Assembly: GCF_000292525.1 (NCBI RefSeq)
Contig: NZ_AEYF01000045.1
Location: 310,001 to 374,000, forward strand
Source: Rhizobium sp. CCGE 510
GTDB lineage: Bacteria > Pseudomonadota > Alphaproteobacteria > Rhizobiales > Rhizobiaceae
DNA: 64,000 nucleotides
Direction: 5' to 3'
In this document: positions 43,023-52,022 of the stretch, in pieces
Layout: each line of letters begins with the position of its first letter
How positions within the stretch are numbered: position 1 is the stretch's first letter
Program-made: the position numbers and the translations under genes
The notes under the pieces: generated by a model
What the model was told of the DNA's origin: nothing
The model's database searches: none
The model's input: the letters and a program-made list of their open reading frames with translations, nothing else

Positions 43023-44145
43023 AGGGATCTGCAGCATCGCGTAATCCATCACCGAGGAAATTGAGGGCGAGCACGGTGACGATTACCGCCAGGCCCGGAA
43101 GAAACAGCCAGGGCGCGCTTGAGACCGCGAGAATGTTTTGTGCCTCCTGAAGCAGCACGCCCCAGCTCACCACCGGCGGGCGCAGTCCGATGCCCAAGAA
43201 GGAGAGCGCGGTCTCGGCAAGGATCATCGTCGGGATGGCGAGCGTCACCGAGGCAATAATGTGGCTCATGAAGGATGGGACCATGTGCCGCCAGATGATG
43301 CGCATTCGCGAACAGCCATCGAGATGGGCGGCGATCACGAAATCCTCCGTCTTAAGCGACAGGAAGCGCCCGCGCACCACCCGCGCCAGGTCAGTCCAGC
43401 CGATCAGCGAGAGGATAATTGTGATCCACAGATAGACCAGGATCGGATCGGCGCTGATCGGCACGGCAGCCGCAAGGCCCATCCACAGCGGGATGGTCGG
43501 GATCGAGTTGATGAGTTCGATGGAGCGCTGGATCACATCGTCGACCCAACCGCCATAGAGGCCGGAGATTCCGCCGAGGATGATGCCGAGAATGAGGCTG
43601 ATGGACACCCCGATCAGCCCGACCGACATCGAAACGCGGGTGCCGTGCACCGTCCGGCTGAAGACGTCGCGGCCTAGCCGATCGGCGCCGAACAGATAGA
43701 ATGGTTTGCCCATTTCGATCGGGCCGATCAGGTGCCGGTCGAAATCGAACAGCCCCCAGAACCGGTAGGGTTCACCTTTGACGAAGAAGCCGAGCGGGAT
43801 GACGATGGCCGGATCGGTCTGGTAATTGCGGCTGAGTGCAATCGGGTCGACCTTCATCGAATAGCCGTTGACGTAGAGCGGATGAAACTGCCCAGCCGCG
43901 TCGTAGCCGGCGAACTTGATCTGCTGGGGTGGCGCATAGGTGTAGCGGGAATCGTAGGTCTGCGATGAAACCGGGGCGATCACCTCAGCAAACAGGGCAA
44001 CCAGGTAAATCAACAGGATGACGATGCCTGCCCCAAGCGCCAGCCGATGGCGACGGAAGCGGCGCCAGATGAGTTTCCACTGGCCGGCGACGGCATCGGA
44101 ATTGCGAACAGGTTCAGGTATTAGCGCGATGGCTTGATCGGTCAT
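43012..44145 (-). CDS. ABC transporter permease (OppC-like)
   Basis: A 377-residue inner-membrane permease. One N-terminal helix (ALGAGIVILLIYLVALFAEV) precedes a periplasmic loop of about 110 residues, longer than in typical OppC. The core of five helices contains the permease ATPase-contact loop AAHLDGCSRMRIIWRHMVPS, the EAA-like motif with conserved glycine. TGTR-type entry FSRTVHGTRVSMSVGLIGV is the usual start of the core. Functions as a heterodimer with the OppB-like protein upstream. Confidence 0.93.
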   Translation of the reverse strand: MTDQAIALIPEPVRNSDAVAGQWKLIWRRFRRHRLALGAGIVILLIYLVALFAEVIAPVSSQTYDSRYTYAPPQQIKFAGYDAAGQFHPLYVNGYSMKVDPIALSRNYQTDPAIVIPLGFFVKGEPYRFWGLFDFDRHLIGPIEMGKPFYLFGADRLGRDVFSRTVHGTRVSMSVGLIGVSISLILGIILGGISGLYGGWVDDVIQRSIELINSIPTIPLWMGLAAAVPISADPILVYLWITIILSLIGWTDLARVVRGRFLSLKTEDFVIAAHLDGCSRMRIIWRHMVPSFMSHIIASVTLAIPTMILAETALSFLGIGLRPPVVSWGVLLQEAQNILAVSSAPWLFLPGLAVIVTVLALNFLGDGLRDAADPYEY

Positions 44146-44157
44146 CTCTATTGTCCC

Positions 44158-45144
44158 TCAGCCATTGCGAATGCGTGGATCGAGCCAGGCGAGCAGCAGG
44201 TCCGAGATCAGCGTGCCGATCAGCGTCAGCATGCTCATCAGCAGTATGAAGGTGCCGGCCAGGTACATGTCTTGGGCAAACAGGGCGTTGAGCAGCAGCG
44301 GACCTGTGATCGGCAGGCTGAGGACGATCGAGACCACCACCGAGCCGGAAACGAGGTGCGGCAGCACCCAGCCGACGGTGGAGATGAAGGGGTTGAGCGC
44401 CACCCGCACTGGATATTTGAGCAGCAGCCGGATTTCGCTCAGGCCCCGGGCACGCGCCATATCGACATAAGGCTTGTTGAGTTCGTCGAGCAGGTTGGCG
44501 CGCATGATGCGGATCAGCGCCGCCGTGGCGCCGGTGCCGAGCACGACGACCGGGATCCACATATGCGAGATGAGATCGCCGAGCTTGGCCCAACTCCAGG
44601 CAGCGTTGATATAGAGGGGCGAAAACAGCCCGCCGACGCTTTGGCCGAAATACTGCGCCGAGACAAACATCAGCACCAGCGCCAGCAGGAAGTTCGGAAT
44701 GGCAAGGCCGAGAAAGCCGAAGAAGGTGGCGACATAATCTCCCACCGAATATTGCCGCACCGCCGAATAGATGCCGATCGGAAAGGCCACCGCCCAGACG
44801 AAGAGCAGCGTTGTGACCGAGACCACCATCGTCAGGCCCATGCGAGCCCAGATCAGCTCGCTGACCGGCTTGTTCCAATCGAGGGACTGGCCGAAATCGC
44901 CTCGCAGCAGGATGCCGCTGATCCATTTCCAGTATTGGACCGCCCAAGGCTGATCGAGGCCATAACGTTCGCGCAGGCCGGCGATGACGCCGGGATCGAT
45001 CGTTTCGTTCTGCGAGGCCAGGCGCGCAGTCATCGCGGTCAGGAAGTCGCCGGGCGGCAACTGGATGATGATGAAGGTCACGACCGAGATCGCGAACATC
45101 ATCGGGATCATGTAAAGCAGACGTCTGATGATGAAGCCGGCCAT
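44158..45144 (-). CDS. ABC transporter permease (OppB-like)
   Basis: A 328-residue permease of the DppB/OppB family. It starts MAGFIIRRLLYMIPMMFAIS, the family N-terminus, with AAGGAG 10 bases upstream of the ATG at 45144. Later parts include the GLDQPWAVQYWKWISGILLRGDFGQSL loop (in part YWKWISGILLRGDFGQSL), and the contact loop MARARGLSEIRLLLKYPVR. The ending LLAWLDPRIRNG is typical. An in-frame TTG two codons earlier is less likely. Confidence 0.94.
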   Translation of the reverse strand: MAGFIIRRLLYMIPMMFAISVVTFIIIQLPPGDFLTAMTARLASQNETIDPGVIAGLRERYGLDQPWAVQYWKWISGILLRGDFGQSLDWNKPVSELIWARMGLTMVVSVTTLLFVWAVAFPIGIYSAVRQYSVGDYVATFFGFLGLAIPNFLLALVLMFVSAQYFGQSVGGLFSPLYINAAWSWAKLGDLISHMWIPVVVLGTGATAALIRIMRANLLDELNKPYVDMARARGLSEIRLLLKYPVRVALNPFISTVGWVLPHLVSGSVVVSIVLSLPITGPLLLNALFAQDMYLAGTFILLMSMLTLIGTLISDLLLAWLDPRIRNG

Positions 45145-45252
45145 GGTCAAGCTCCTTCAATCGGCAATCGCCGATCGGATTGGATGATTGGGACTGGGCT
45201 GGTGCTGCTGAGGTGGCGCCCCTGAGACGCCATCCCTGTCGGTCGCGTGCCG

Positions 45253-47178
45253 TTATTTCTGGTAGTAGAAGGTCTCCGGCTTTGCCGGTCCCGGCGTCAT
45301 GTAGAATGACGTGCTGGGAATGATCTTCGGGACGTTGCGCATGTTGGTCTTGACGATGCCGACGCGGTCCGGCTCCAAATTGGTGCCGATGACGTAGAAT
45401 TCGTCGCGGGTGATCGCCAGCAGCTCCTTCATCGCGGCCAACTGCTTCTCGAGCGTCGGGGCTTCCTGCACCTGCCGGTAGAGATCCATCTGCTTCTTGG
45501 CAGCGGGGCTCGGCTCCTCAGCGTTCGGATCCTTGGGGTTCTGGTAATAGAGGCCCCAGGCCGTCGCGAAGCTCGACTCGTATTCGTGCGGGAAATACCA
45601 TTTGGGATCGAGCAGGCCGAGGAAGTCGTAGCCACCGCCGCCAACCCATCCAAGGCCGTCATTCTCATTGTTCTGCAGACGGGAGAAGATCAGCGAACGT
45701 TCGGCCGGGCGGGGCTGCATGTCGATGCCGACGGCCCGCCAGTAGCGCTGGATCATTTCGAGCGCGTCGACCTGGATCGGGCTTCCGGTCAGCGCATCGA
45801 TCGCAAAGGTTATCCGCTTGCCGTCCTGGCCGAGGCGATAGCCTTCGGCATCATGTTTGGTCAGGCCCGCCTTATCGAGATATTGATTGGCGAGATCGAC
45901 ATTATATTCCAGATACTGCGTCGCCATCTTCTCGTCGTAGAGGGCAGTGCCTTCACGCGGTGCCGCCTGATAGGGCTTTGCCTGTCCGGCATAGATCAGC
46001 TGGTTGAGTTCCTCGCGATTGATCGCGTAGCTGAGGCCGATGCGAAAATCCTTGTTGGAGAAGACCGCCCGCAAAGCCGGATTCTTGTGGGTCTGATTGA
46101 GAGTGATCAGCAGGGCGTTCGACCATGCCGGCCGGGCGACGAACAGTCCGTAACCGGCCTTCTCCTGGTTCTGCACGATGACAGGACGGGCGTCCGTCGT
46201 CTCGATGAAGCGGTTCTGCATGTCGATTTCGCCACTGATCGCCTTCAGGATGATGGCCTGGGTATCCTGCATCACATCGATGGTGATGCGATCGAAGTAA
46301 GGCAGCTGGTTTCCCGCCGTATCCACCTTGGCATAGTAGGGATTGCGTTCGGCAACGACCTGGGTCGTGCCGTTATAGGGCGCAGTCAGCACCCAGGCAT
46401 CGAGCGTCGGACGGCCGAGATCACGCCAGCGGCCGGGAAAACCGGTCTTATTGTTGAAGAGCTGGACCCAATCGGTTGCACCGGCCGCCTTCACCAGGGC
46501 GTCGACGCCGTCGGGATTGAAATCCTTGTGGAACTGTTTGAGGTAATGCGCCGGTGCGGCTGCCAGAATATCGGAGCCGCGCACCGTCGCCATGTTCATC
46601 AGGAACAGGCCGTTCGGTGCGGCAAATTGGAAGACCACCTTGTCGTCGGCAAGCTTTTCGACCTTGACGGTCTGACCGCCTGCGGTCAGCCAGTCGGGCG
46701 CGGCAGGGGTGATCTTGGTGTTGCGCAGCACGTTCTCGTTCCACCACACCAGATCGTCGGCGGTAAAGGGCTCGCCGTCCGACCAGCGCGTGCCCTCACG
46801 CAGGGTGAACGTATACTCCGTGGCATTCGCGTTGACCTCGACACTCCTAGCGATGTCGGGGATCACCTCGGTCCATTCCGGGTTCCAGCGGACCAATCTG
46901 GTATAGCCGATCGAACGTTCGATCTCGCTGTCACCACCGCCAAAGGTGGCCGTGCGCCAGGTACCGCCATAGGTACCGACCGATTCAAGCGGCGTGAGCA
47001 CCAGCGGCTCCTTCGGCAAGCGCTTTTCCACAGGTGGCAGCTTGCCGGCGTCGACCAGCGCCTTCAGGTCAGGCGACTGCTCAAATCCGAGCGCCACGCC
47101 GGCCCAGCCGGCACCCATGAGGATCGCCGCAGCAACGATCGAAACAACCTGCCGTCTTAGAACTCTGACGTGTTGCAT
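45253..47178 (-). CDS. ABC transporter substrate-binding protein, family 5
   Basis: A 641-residue periplasmic binding protein. A signal peptide occupies about residues 1-31 (RQVVSIVAAAILMGAGWAGVALG). The mature part carries family 5 elements: LTPLESVGTYGGTWRTAT, EYTFTLREGTRWSDGEPFTADD (in part FTLREGTRWSDGEPFTADD), FRIGLSYAINREELNQLIY. The length, over 600 residues, is typical for rhizobial members that bind oligosaccharides or opines rather than peptides. First gene of the operon; GGAGGAGAG precedes the ATG, and two LacI-type operators lie within 80 bases upstream. Confidence 0.93.
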   Translation of the reverse strand: MQHVRVLRRQVVSIVAAAILMGAGWAGVALGFEQSPDLKALVDAGKLPPVEKRLPKEPLVLTPLESVGTYGGTWRTATFGGGDSEIERSIGYTRLVRWNPEWTEVIPDIARSVEVNANATEYTFTLREGTRWSDGEPFTADDLVWWNENVLRNTKITPAAPDWLTAGGQTVKVEKLADDKVVFQFAAPNGLFLMNMATVRGSDILAAAPAHYLKQFHKDFNPDGVDALVKAAGATDWVQLFNNKTGFPGRWRDLGRPTLDAWVLTAPYNGTTQVVAERNPYYAKVDTAGNQLPYFDRITIDVMQDTQAIILKAISGEIDMQNRFIETTDARPVIVQNQEKAGYGLFVARPAWSNALLITLNQTHKNPALRAVFSNKDFRIGLSYAINREELNQLIYAGQAKPYQAAPREGTALYDEKMATQYLEYNVDLANQYLDKAGLTKHDAEGYRLGQDGKRITFAIDALTGSPIQVDALEMIQRYWRAVGIDMQPRPAERSLIFSRLQNNENDGLGWVGGGGYDFLGLLDPKWYFPHEYESSFATAWGLYYQNPKDPNAEEPSPAAKKQMDLYRQVQEAPTLEKQLAAMKELLAITRDEFYVIGTNLEPDRVGIVKTNMRNVPKIIPSTSFYMTPGPAKPETFYYQK

Positions 47179-47204
47179 TCTCTCCTCCCAATAAATTGCT
47201 CTAG

Positions 47205-47219
47205 GTTATCGTTAACGTA
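47205..47219. promoter_or_regulatory. LacI-type operator 1
   Basis: Sequence gttatcgttaacgta, a near-palindrome centred on TTAA, 27 bases before the binding-protein ATG. Related to two more sites in the same gap. Confidence 0.6.
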
Positions 47220-47237
47220 TTCTCCTCTTCTGCGAAC

Positions 47238-47254
47238 GTTATCGTTATCGTAAC
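47238..47254. promoter_or_regulatory. LacI-type operator 2
   Basis: Sequence gttatcgttatcgtaac, repeating the gttatcgtta core of operator 1. Confidence 0.6.
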
Positions 47255-47325
47255 CTGTTGTCAAAAAGATTCGAGCCGCCTTATGTTTTGCCCGACGACG
47301 CTTGGCTTTCCCGGAAATCCTGTTA

Positions 47326-47342
47326 GTTATCGTTATCGTAAA
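47326..47342. promoter_or_regulatory. LacI-type operator 3
   Basis: Sequence gttatcgttatcgtaaa, nearly identical to operator 2 and 27 bases before the LacI gene start, suggesting autoregulation. Sites 2 and 3 are 88 bases apart. Confidence 0.6.
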
Positions 47343-47368
47343 TTCTCTACCGTTCTCAGAGATAGCCC

Positions 47369-48376
47369 TTGAGCCGCCCCAAAGAACCAGACTCCAAGAT
47401 AACCATCGCCGATGTTGCCCGCGCCGCAGACGTGTCGCCGATGACGGTATCGCGCGTACTCAACGGCCAGGGCGGCGCCAGCGCGGAAACCAGTCGACGC
47501 ATCATTTCAGCAGCAACCGAACTCAATTACCGGCCCAACCCCTTTGCGCGCGGATTGCGGTCCGACCGGTCGAAGACTATCGGCCTTCTGGTTCCCGACA
47601 TCACCAATCCGTTTTTTCCCGAGGTCATCCGGGGGGCGGAGGACGCCGCGAGCGCTGCGGGCTACAATCTGCTTCTGGCCAATGTCGTCGAAAACAGCAA
47701 ACGCGAAGAAGAACTCATCGAAACGCTGCTGCGGCATCGGGTCGACGGGATCATCGTCTGCAGCGCCCGACTGCCCGATGCCGCGCTTCATAAGGCGCTG
47801 GCGCCCCACCGCGCCGTGGTGCTCATCAACCGCGAGGCGCCCAACGAGATCGCCGGGACGATCGTCACCGACTACGAGACCGGGGCATCGCGTGCCATCG
47901 ACCATCTGGTCGAGCGCGGCCGCCACAAAATCGCGATCGTCGCCGGGCCGCGCAGCTCGTTCGGCGGCAAGAGCCGTCTCGTCGGTTTCCGCAAGACGCT
48001 GGCGGCCCGTGGGCTGAAGGCGCAGGGCATCGTCTATTGCGATCCGACTGCGGCCGGCGGGCAGACGGCGGCCGCGCAGTTGCTGGCGGAAACGCCCGGC
48101 ATCGATGCCCTCGTCTGCTACAACGACCTTAATGCCATCGGCGCCATGAAGGCCTGCCGGGCAACCCACATCTCGATCCCCGAGCAGATCGCCCTGATCG
48201 GCTTCGACGACATCCCGACCGCCGAACTGCTGTCTCCGGCGCTCACCACGCTGCGGGTGCAGAAACGGGAAATGGGAGAGGAAGCCGTGCGCCTGCTGCT
48301 CAGCCGCATCGCCACCAAGAACCGTCAGCACGGCATCGTCATCGTGCCCGAGCTCATCGTCCGCGAAACGACCTGA
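47369..48376 (+). CDS. LacI family transcriptional repressor
   Basis: A 335-residue repressor. The N-terminal headpiece is ITIADVARAADVSPMTVSRVLNG, shown in part as VARAADVSPMTVSRVL, followed by the hinge NYRPNPFARGLRSDRS and the sugar-binding-protein-like core (IGLLVPDITNPFFPEVIRGA, DGIIVCSARLPD, LIGFDDIPTAELLSPALTT). The start is TTG, the only start giving a full headpiece. It is divergent from the Opp-type transport operon and directly upstream of the alpha-L-fucosidase gene, so it should control both in response to an imported sugar. Three matching operators lie in the gap. Confidence 0.92.
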   Translation: MSRPKEPDSKITIADVARAADVSPMTVSRVLNGQGGASAETSRRIISAATELNYRPNPFARGLRSDRSKTIGLLVPDITNPFFPEVIRGAEDAASAAGYNLLLANVVENSKREEELIETLLRHRVDGIIVCSARLPDAALHKALAPHRAVVLINREAPNEIAGTIVTDYETGASRAIDHLVERGRHKIAIVAGPRSSFGGKSRLVGFRKTLAARGLKAQGIVYCDPTAAGGQTAAAQLLAETPGIDALVCYNDLNAIGAMKACRATHISIPEQIALIGFDDIPTAELLSPALTTLRVQKREMGEEAVRLLLSRIATKNRQHGIVIVPELIVRETT

Positions 48377-48403
48377 TTCGACTATCAACAGGAGGAATAT
48401 CCC

Positions 48404-49729
48404 ATGGATGGCGACAATCTGCATTCACTGGCCTTGCCCGAGGAGAAGAAGGCCTGGTTCGTCCACGAGCGGTTCGGCATGTTCGTGCACTGGGGACTCT
48501 ATGCCCTGCCGGCGCGCCATGAATGGGTCAAGAGCCGCGAAGAACTTGATGACACCGACTACCAGAAATATTTCGATCATTTCGATCCCGATCTCTATGA
48601 CCCGCGTGAATGGGCAAGACGCGCCAAGGCTGCGGGCATGAAATACGTGGTGCTGACGACCAAGCACCATGAAGGCTTCTGCCTCTGGGATACCAAGGCG
48701 ACCGACTTCAAGGTGACCAACACGCCTTATGGCAAGGATCTGCTGCGCCCCTTCGTCGACGCCTTCCGCGCCGAGGGCCTGAGGATCGGGTTCTATTATT
48801 CGCTGATCGACTGGCATCATCCCGACTTCACGGTCGATCCACGCCATCCGCAGCGCAATCACCCCGATGCGTTGGAGATCAACGAAGGCCGCGACATGGA
48901 GCGTTATGCCGCCTTCATGCGGGAGCAGGTGCGCGAGCTGCTGACCGAGTTCGGGCAGATCGACATCATGTGGTTCGATTTCAGCTATCCGAAATGGAAG
49001 CTCGGTGATTTGGTCGGAAAGGGCCATCGGCACTGGGAAAGCGAGAAGCTGGTGCGCATGGTGCGCGAGCTGGCCCCCGACATCATCATCAACAACCGGC
49101 TCGATCTCGCCGGTTTGCAGCCCGACATCGTCACGCCGGAACAATATATGCCGCGCGCCTGGCCGAAACGCGACGGCAGGCGCGTCGTCTGGGAAGCCTG
49201 TCAGACGCTCAGCGGTTCCTGGGGCTATCACCGCGACGAGGACACCTGGAAAAGCACCGAGCAACTGGTGCAGATGCTGGTCGGCACCGTTGCCATAGGC
49301 GGCAATCTGCTGATGAATGTCGGGCCGACGGCACGCGGCACGCTCGACCACCGCGCGAGATCAGCCCTTGCCGCCTATGAGGAGTGGATGGCGCTGCACG
49401 AGCGCAGCATCGTCGGCTGCACCCAATCCGACTTCACGGCCCCACCCGATTGCCGCCTGACCCAGAACGGCGATCGCCTCTATATCCACCTCTTCAACTG
49501 GCCCTATAAGCATTTGCATTTCGATGCGCTGGCGGGAAAGATCGAATATGCGCAATTCCTGCATGATGCGAGCGAAGTCACCTGGCTGCGCCCCTCCGCA
49601 AATACCTTGTGGACGAACACCCAGTTCCCCGTCGGCGACGACGAACTGACATTCGTCCTGCCGGTGCGCCGACCAGGGATCGTCGTCCCGGTTATCGAGG
49701 TCAAGCTCAAGGCCGGGAAGTGCGACTAG
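48404..49729 (+). CDS. Alpha-L-fucosidase (GH29)
   Basis: A 441-residue GH29 enzyme that removes alpha-L-fucose from glycans. Typical parts are RFGMFVHWGLYALPARHEW, KYVVLTTKHHEGFCLWDTKATDF (part: VVLTTKHHEGFCLWD), FYYSLIDWHHPDF, the nucleophile aspartate in IDIMWFDFSYP, WEACQTLSGSWGYH and NLLMNVGPTARGTL. No signal peptide, so it is cytoplasmic and works on sugars brought in by the transporter. AGGAGG precedes the ATG. It lies 27 bases after the LacI gene. Substrates of the locus therefore likely contain fucose. Confidence 0.94.
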   Translation: MDGDNLHSLALPEEKKAWFVHERFGMFVHWGLYALPARHEWVKSREELDDTDYQKYFDHFDPDLYDPREWARRAKAAGMKYVVLTTKHHEGFCLWDTKATDFKVTNTPYGKDLLRPFVDAFRAEGLRIGFYYSLIDWHHPDFTVDPRHPQRNHPDALEINEGRDMERYAAFMREQVRELLTEFGQIDIMWFDFSYPKWKLGDLVGKGHRHWESEKLVRMVRELAPDIIINNRLDLAGLQPDIVTPEQYMPRAWPKRDGRRVVWEACQTLSGSWGYHRDEDTWKSTEQLVQMLVGTVAIGGNLLMNVGPTARGTLDHRARSALAAYEEWMALHERSIVGCTQSDFTAPPDCRLTQNGDRLYIHLFNWPYKHLHFDALAGKIEYAQFLHDASEVTWLRPSANTLWTNTQFPVGDDELTFVLPVRRPGIVVPVIEVKLKAGKCD

Positions 49730-49802
49730 TATTCAAGATTAGCGCATCGGCCGAAAATCGGCATCGATATCAGGAAGCACACGCGTAGATTCAAAGTTTT
49801 GT

Positions 49803-49834
49803 AGCGCCGCGCGTCTGAAAAAACGCGCGGCGCT
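49803..49834. terminator. Bidirectional hairpin terminator
   Basis: A perfect 12-bp stem (49803-49814 with 49823-49834) around an 8-base A-rich loop, between the convergent fucosidase and SfnB-like genes. It can fold on both strands. Confidence 0.75.
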
Positions 49835-49861
49835 TGGAACGTGGAAGACCTCTTCGGATCA

Positions 49862-51109
49862 TCAGCTCCAAGCGTGGAGCGGCGGCTTTTCTCCATTCAG
49901 GAAATACTTGCCGAGAATGGCGTATTTCCAGCGTACGGGATCATGAAGCGTGTGGGTGCGGGCATTGCGCCAATGGCGGTCGAGATTGTGTTCGGCGAGC
50001 GTCGAGCGGGTTCCGGCCAGCTCGAACAGCTTGTTCGTCGCCGCAATCGCGATTTCGGTCGAGAGGATCTTTGCCTCCGCCGTGACGATCTGCGCTTCGG
50101 CGACAGTCTCCGCATTGGGATTGAGCACCGCCCGGTCGATCGCATAGCCGGCCTTTTCGAGAAGCGCTTGCGCCGCATGTAAGCGCAACGTCAAATCGCC
50201 GACAGCCTGGATCGTATAGGGGTCTTCCCAGGCATGATCCAAGCCGCTGTCCACCCACGCTCGGCTCTTGGTGCGCACGAATGAGACGGTCTCGTCGATG
50301 GCGGCCTGCGCGATGCCGGTATCGACTGCAACCTGGATGATCTGGAAGATCGCGCCATCGGCGGTCGGCACTTCATAGCCCTTGTATCCCGGCACGAGAT
50401 GGGTCTTCGGCACTTTGACGTTGTCGAGCAGCACGGTGCCTGACAGCGTCGTGCGCTGGCCGAAGGAAGACCAGTCGTCGATGACGGTGAGGCCCGGCGC
50501 AGCACGCTCCGCGATCGCATACCAGGCCCGCCCCTGGTCATCGAGCGCGACGATGGGCACCAGATGCGCGAGTAGCGCGCCGGAGGAGTAGAATTTGCGT
50601 CCGTTGACGACGACATGGTCGCCGGCATCGGTGAAACGCGTCTCGAAATCGACTGCCCGTTTCGAGCCGAATTCCGAAAAGGCGTTACCGAAACGCGTGC
50701 CCCTCAGTACTTCGGCAAAAAGAAGCTTCTGCTGCTCGGCATCCGATACGGTCCGGATCGCGGCGACAACGCCCAGATGGTTCTGGGCGATTTGGCCGAT
50801 CGAGGAGTCCGCCGCCGATATGATCTCGATGACCTTGGCAAGCGTCGCATAGGAGACTTCGGGGCCGCCGAAGGCCTTCGGCACGTTGATCGACCATAGA
50901 CCGCTTTGCGAGAAAGCATCCAGCTCGGCGACAGGCCAGATCCTTTCACGGTCGCGCCTGGCCGATTCCTGCACGAATTCGGCGGCAAGCCGTCTGGCGA
51001 CGGCGATCGCCTCGGCATCGTCCTTGATGATATGGGCAGGCTCAGCCGGACGCGGCACCGCCGGCACGGCCTTGGCTGCATTTTCAGTATTGACCTGTGA
51101 AAGCGTCAT
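49862..51109 (-). CDS. sfnB: SfnB-family acyl-CoA dehydrogenase-like oxidoreductase
   Basis: A 415-residue flavoprotein of the acyl-CoA dehydrogenase fold, of the SfnB/DszC-like branch used in sulfur acquisition. Segments include GLWSINVPKAFGGPEVSYATLA, QIAQNHLGVVAAIR, FGNAFSEFGSKRAVDFE and RSTLAEHNLDRHWRNARTHTLHDP, the last typical of flavin monooxygenase-like members. GGAGAAATC precedes the ATG at 51109. Being in an operon with SfnG and MsuE supports the SfnB assignment; the exact reaction of SfnB in the family is not settled. Confidence 0.88.
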   Translation of the reverse strand: MTLSQVNTENAAKAVPAVPRPAEPAHIIKDDAEAIAVARRLAAEFVQESARRDRERIWPVAELDAFSQSGLWSINVPKAFGGPEVSYATLAKVIEIISAADSSIGQIAQNHLGVVAAIRTVSDAEQQKLLFAEVLRGTRFGNAFSEFGSKRAVDFETRFTDAGDHVVVNGRKFYSSGALLAHLVPIVALDDQGRAWYAIAERAAPGLTVIDDWSSFGQRTTLSGTVLLDNVKVPKTHLVPGYKGYEVPTADGAIFQIIQVAVDTGIAQAAIDETVSFVRTKSRAWVDSGLDHAWEDPYTIQAVGDLTLRLHAAQALLEKAGYAIDRAVLNPNAETVAEAQIVTAEAKILSTEIAIAATNKLFELAGTRSTLAEHNLDRHWRNARTHTLHDPVRWKYAILGKYFLNGEKPPLHAWS

Positions 51110-51140
51110 GATGATTTCTCCTGGTTGATGATGGGGCCGC

Positions 51141-51932
51141 TCAGGCCGATGGGAGGCTTGCTGTCGACACGGAGATGGGTGCTGCTGTCTGGCCGAGATA
51201 AAATGCCTTGATGTCGTCGCGCTGACGCAGCTCGGCAGCATCTCCCGAAAGCGCGGCGACGCCGTTTTCGAAAACGGTCGCCCGGTCGGCATAACGCAGC
51301 GCGATCGCGGAATTCTGTTCGGCGACCAGAATGGAAAGCCCGCTTTCGACATTCAACCGCCGCAGCGTTCGGAAAATGTCCTGGACGATGATTGGCGCCA
51401 GTCCCATGGACGGTTCATCGAGCACCAGCAGGGTCGGACGCGACATCAGCGCCCGACCGATCGCCACCATCTGCTGCTCGCCGCCGGAAGCAAGGCCGGA
51501 CAATGCGCGGCGCCTGTCCTTCAGCCGGGGAAAAATCGCATAGATCCGCTCCAGATCGGCGGCAATTTCGGCGCGCGAACCGCTCCGTCCGAGACCGCCG
51601 GCAATGAGATTTTCCTCGACGGTGAGATTGCGAAAGCAATGCCGGCCCTCTAGGACCTGCACGAGACCGGCGCGCACCAATTCGGCCGGTTTTGACTTGG
51701 TGACGTCGCGGCCTTGATAAAGGATGCTGCCGGCGGTGATTTCGCCGCGCTCGGCCGGCAGCAGGTTCGAAATCGCTTTGAGCGTCGTCGTCTTGCCGGC
51801 GCCGTTGGCACCGAGCAGTGCCAGGATCTCGCCCCGGCGCAAGGTGAAGCTGACGCCGTGGAGCGCGGTGATTGCACCATTATAGGTCGCTTTGACCCCG
51901 TCCACGCTCAGCAGAACGTCTTTTCCAGCCAT
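51141..51932 (-). CDS. Liv-type ABC transporter ATPase (LivF-like)
   Basis: A 263-residue ATP-binding subunit. Walker A LLGANGAGKTTTLKAI, signature LASGGEQQMVAIGRAL, Walker B LLVLDEPSMGLAPI. The LivF character is shown by the length and by GLVQVLEGRHCFRNLTVEENL. The ATG at 51932 gives the normal N-terminus; the upstream in-frame extension looks random. Works with the LivG-, LivH- and LivM-like proteins encoded upstream. The substrate is probably an organosulfur compound because of the operon context. Confidence 0.92.
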   Translation of the reverse strand: MAGKDVLLSVDGVKATYNGAITALHGVSFTLRRGEILALLGANGAGKTTTLKAISNLLPAERGEITAGSILYQGRDVTKSKPAELVRAGLVQVLEGRHCFRNLTVEENLIAGGLGRSGSRAEIAADLERIYAIFPRLKDRRRALSGLASGGEQQMVAIGRALMSRPTLLVLDEPSMGLAPIIVQDIFRTLRRLNVESGLSILVAEQNSAIALRYADRATVFENGVAALSGDAAELRQRDDIKAFYLGQTAAPISVSTASLPSA

Positions 51933-52022
51933 GGTCCACCCAATCTCAGTGTGGTTTCGTGGATGAGCCGGACACCGGCAGGAACGGCAGGACCTCTGGC
52001 CTGCCAATGCCCGGCGATCGGC

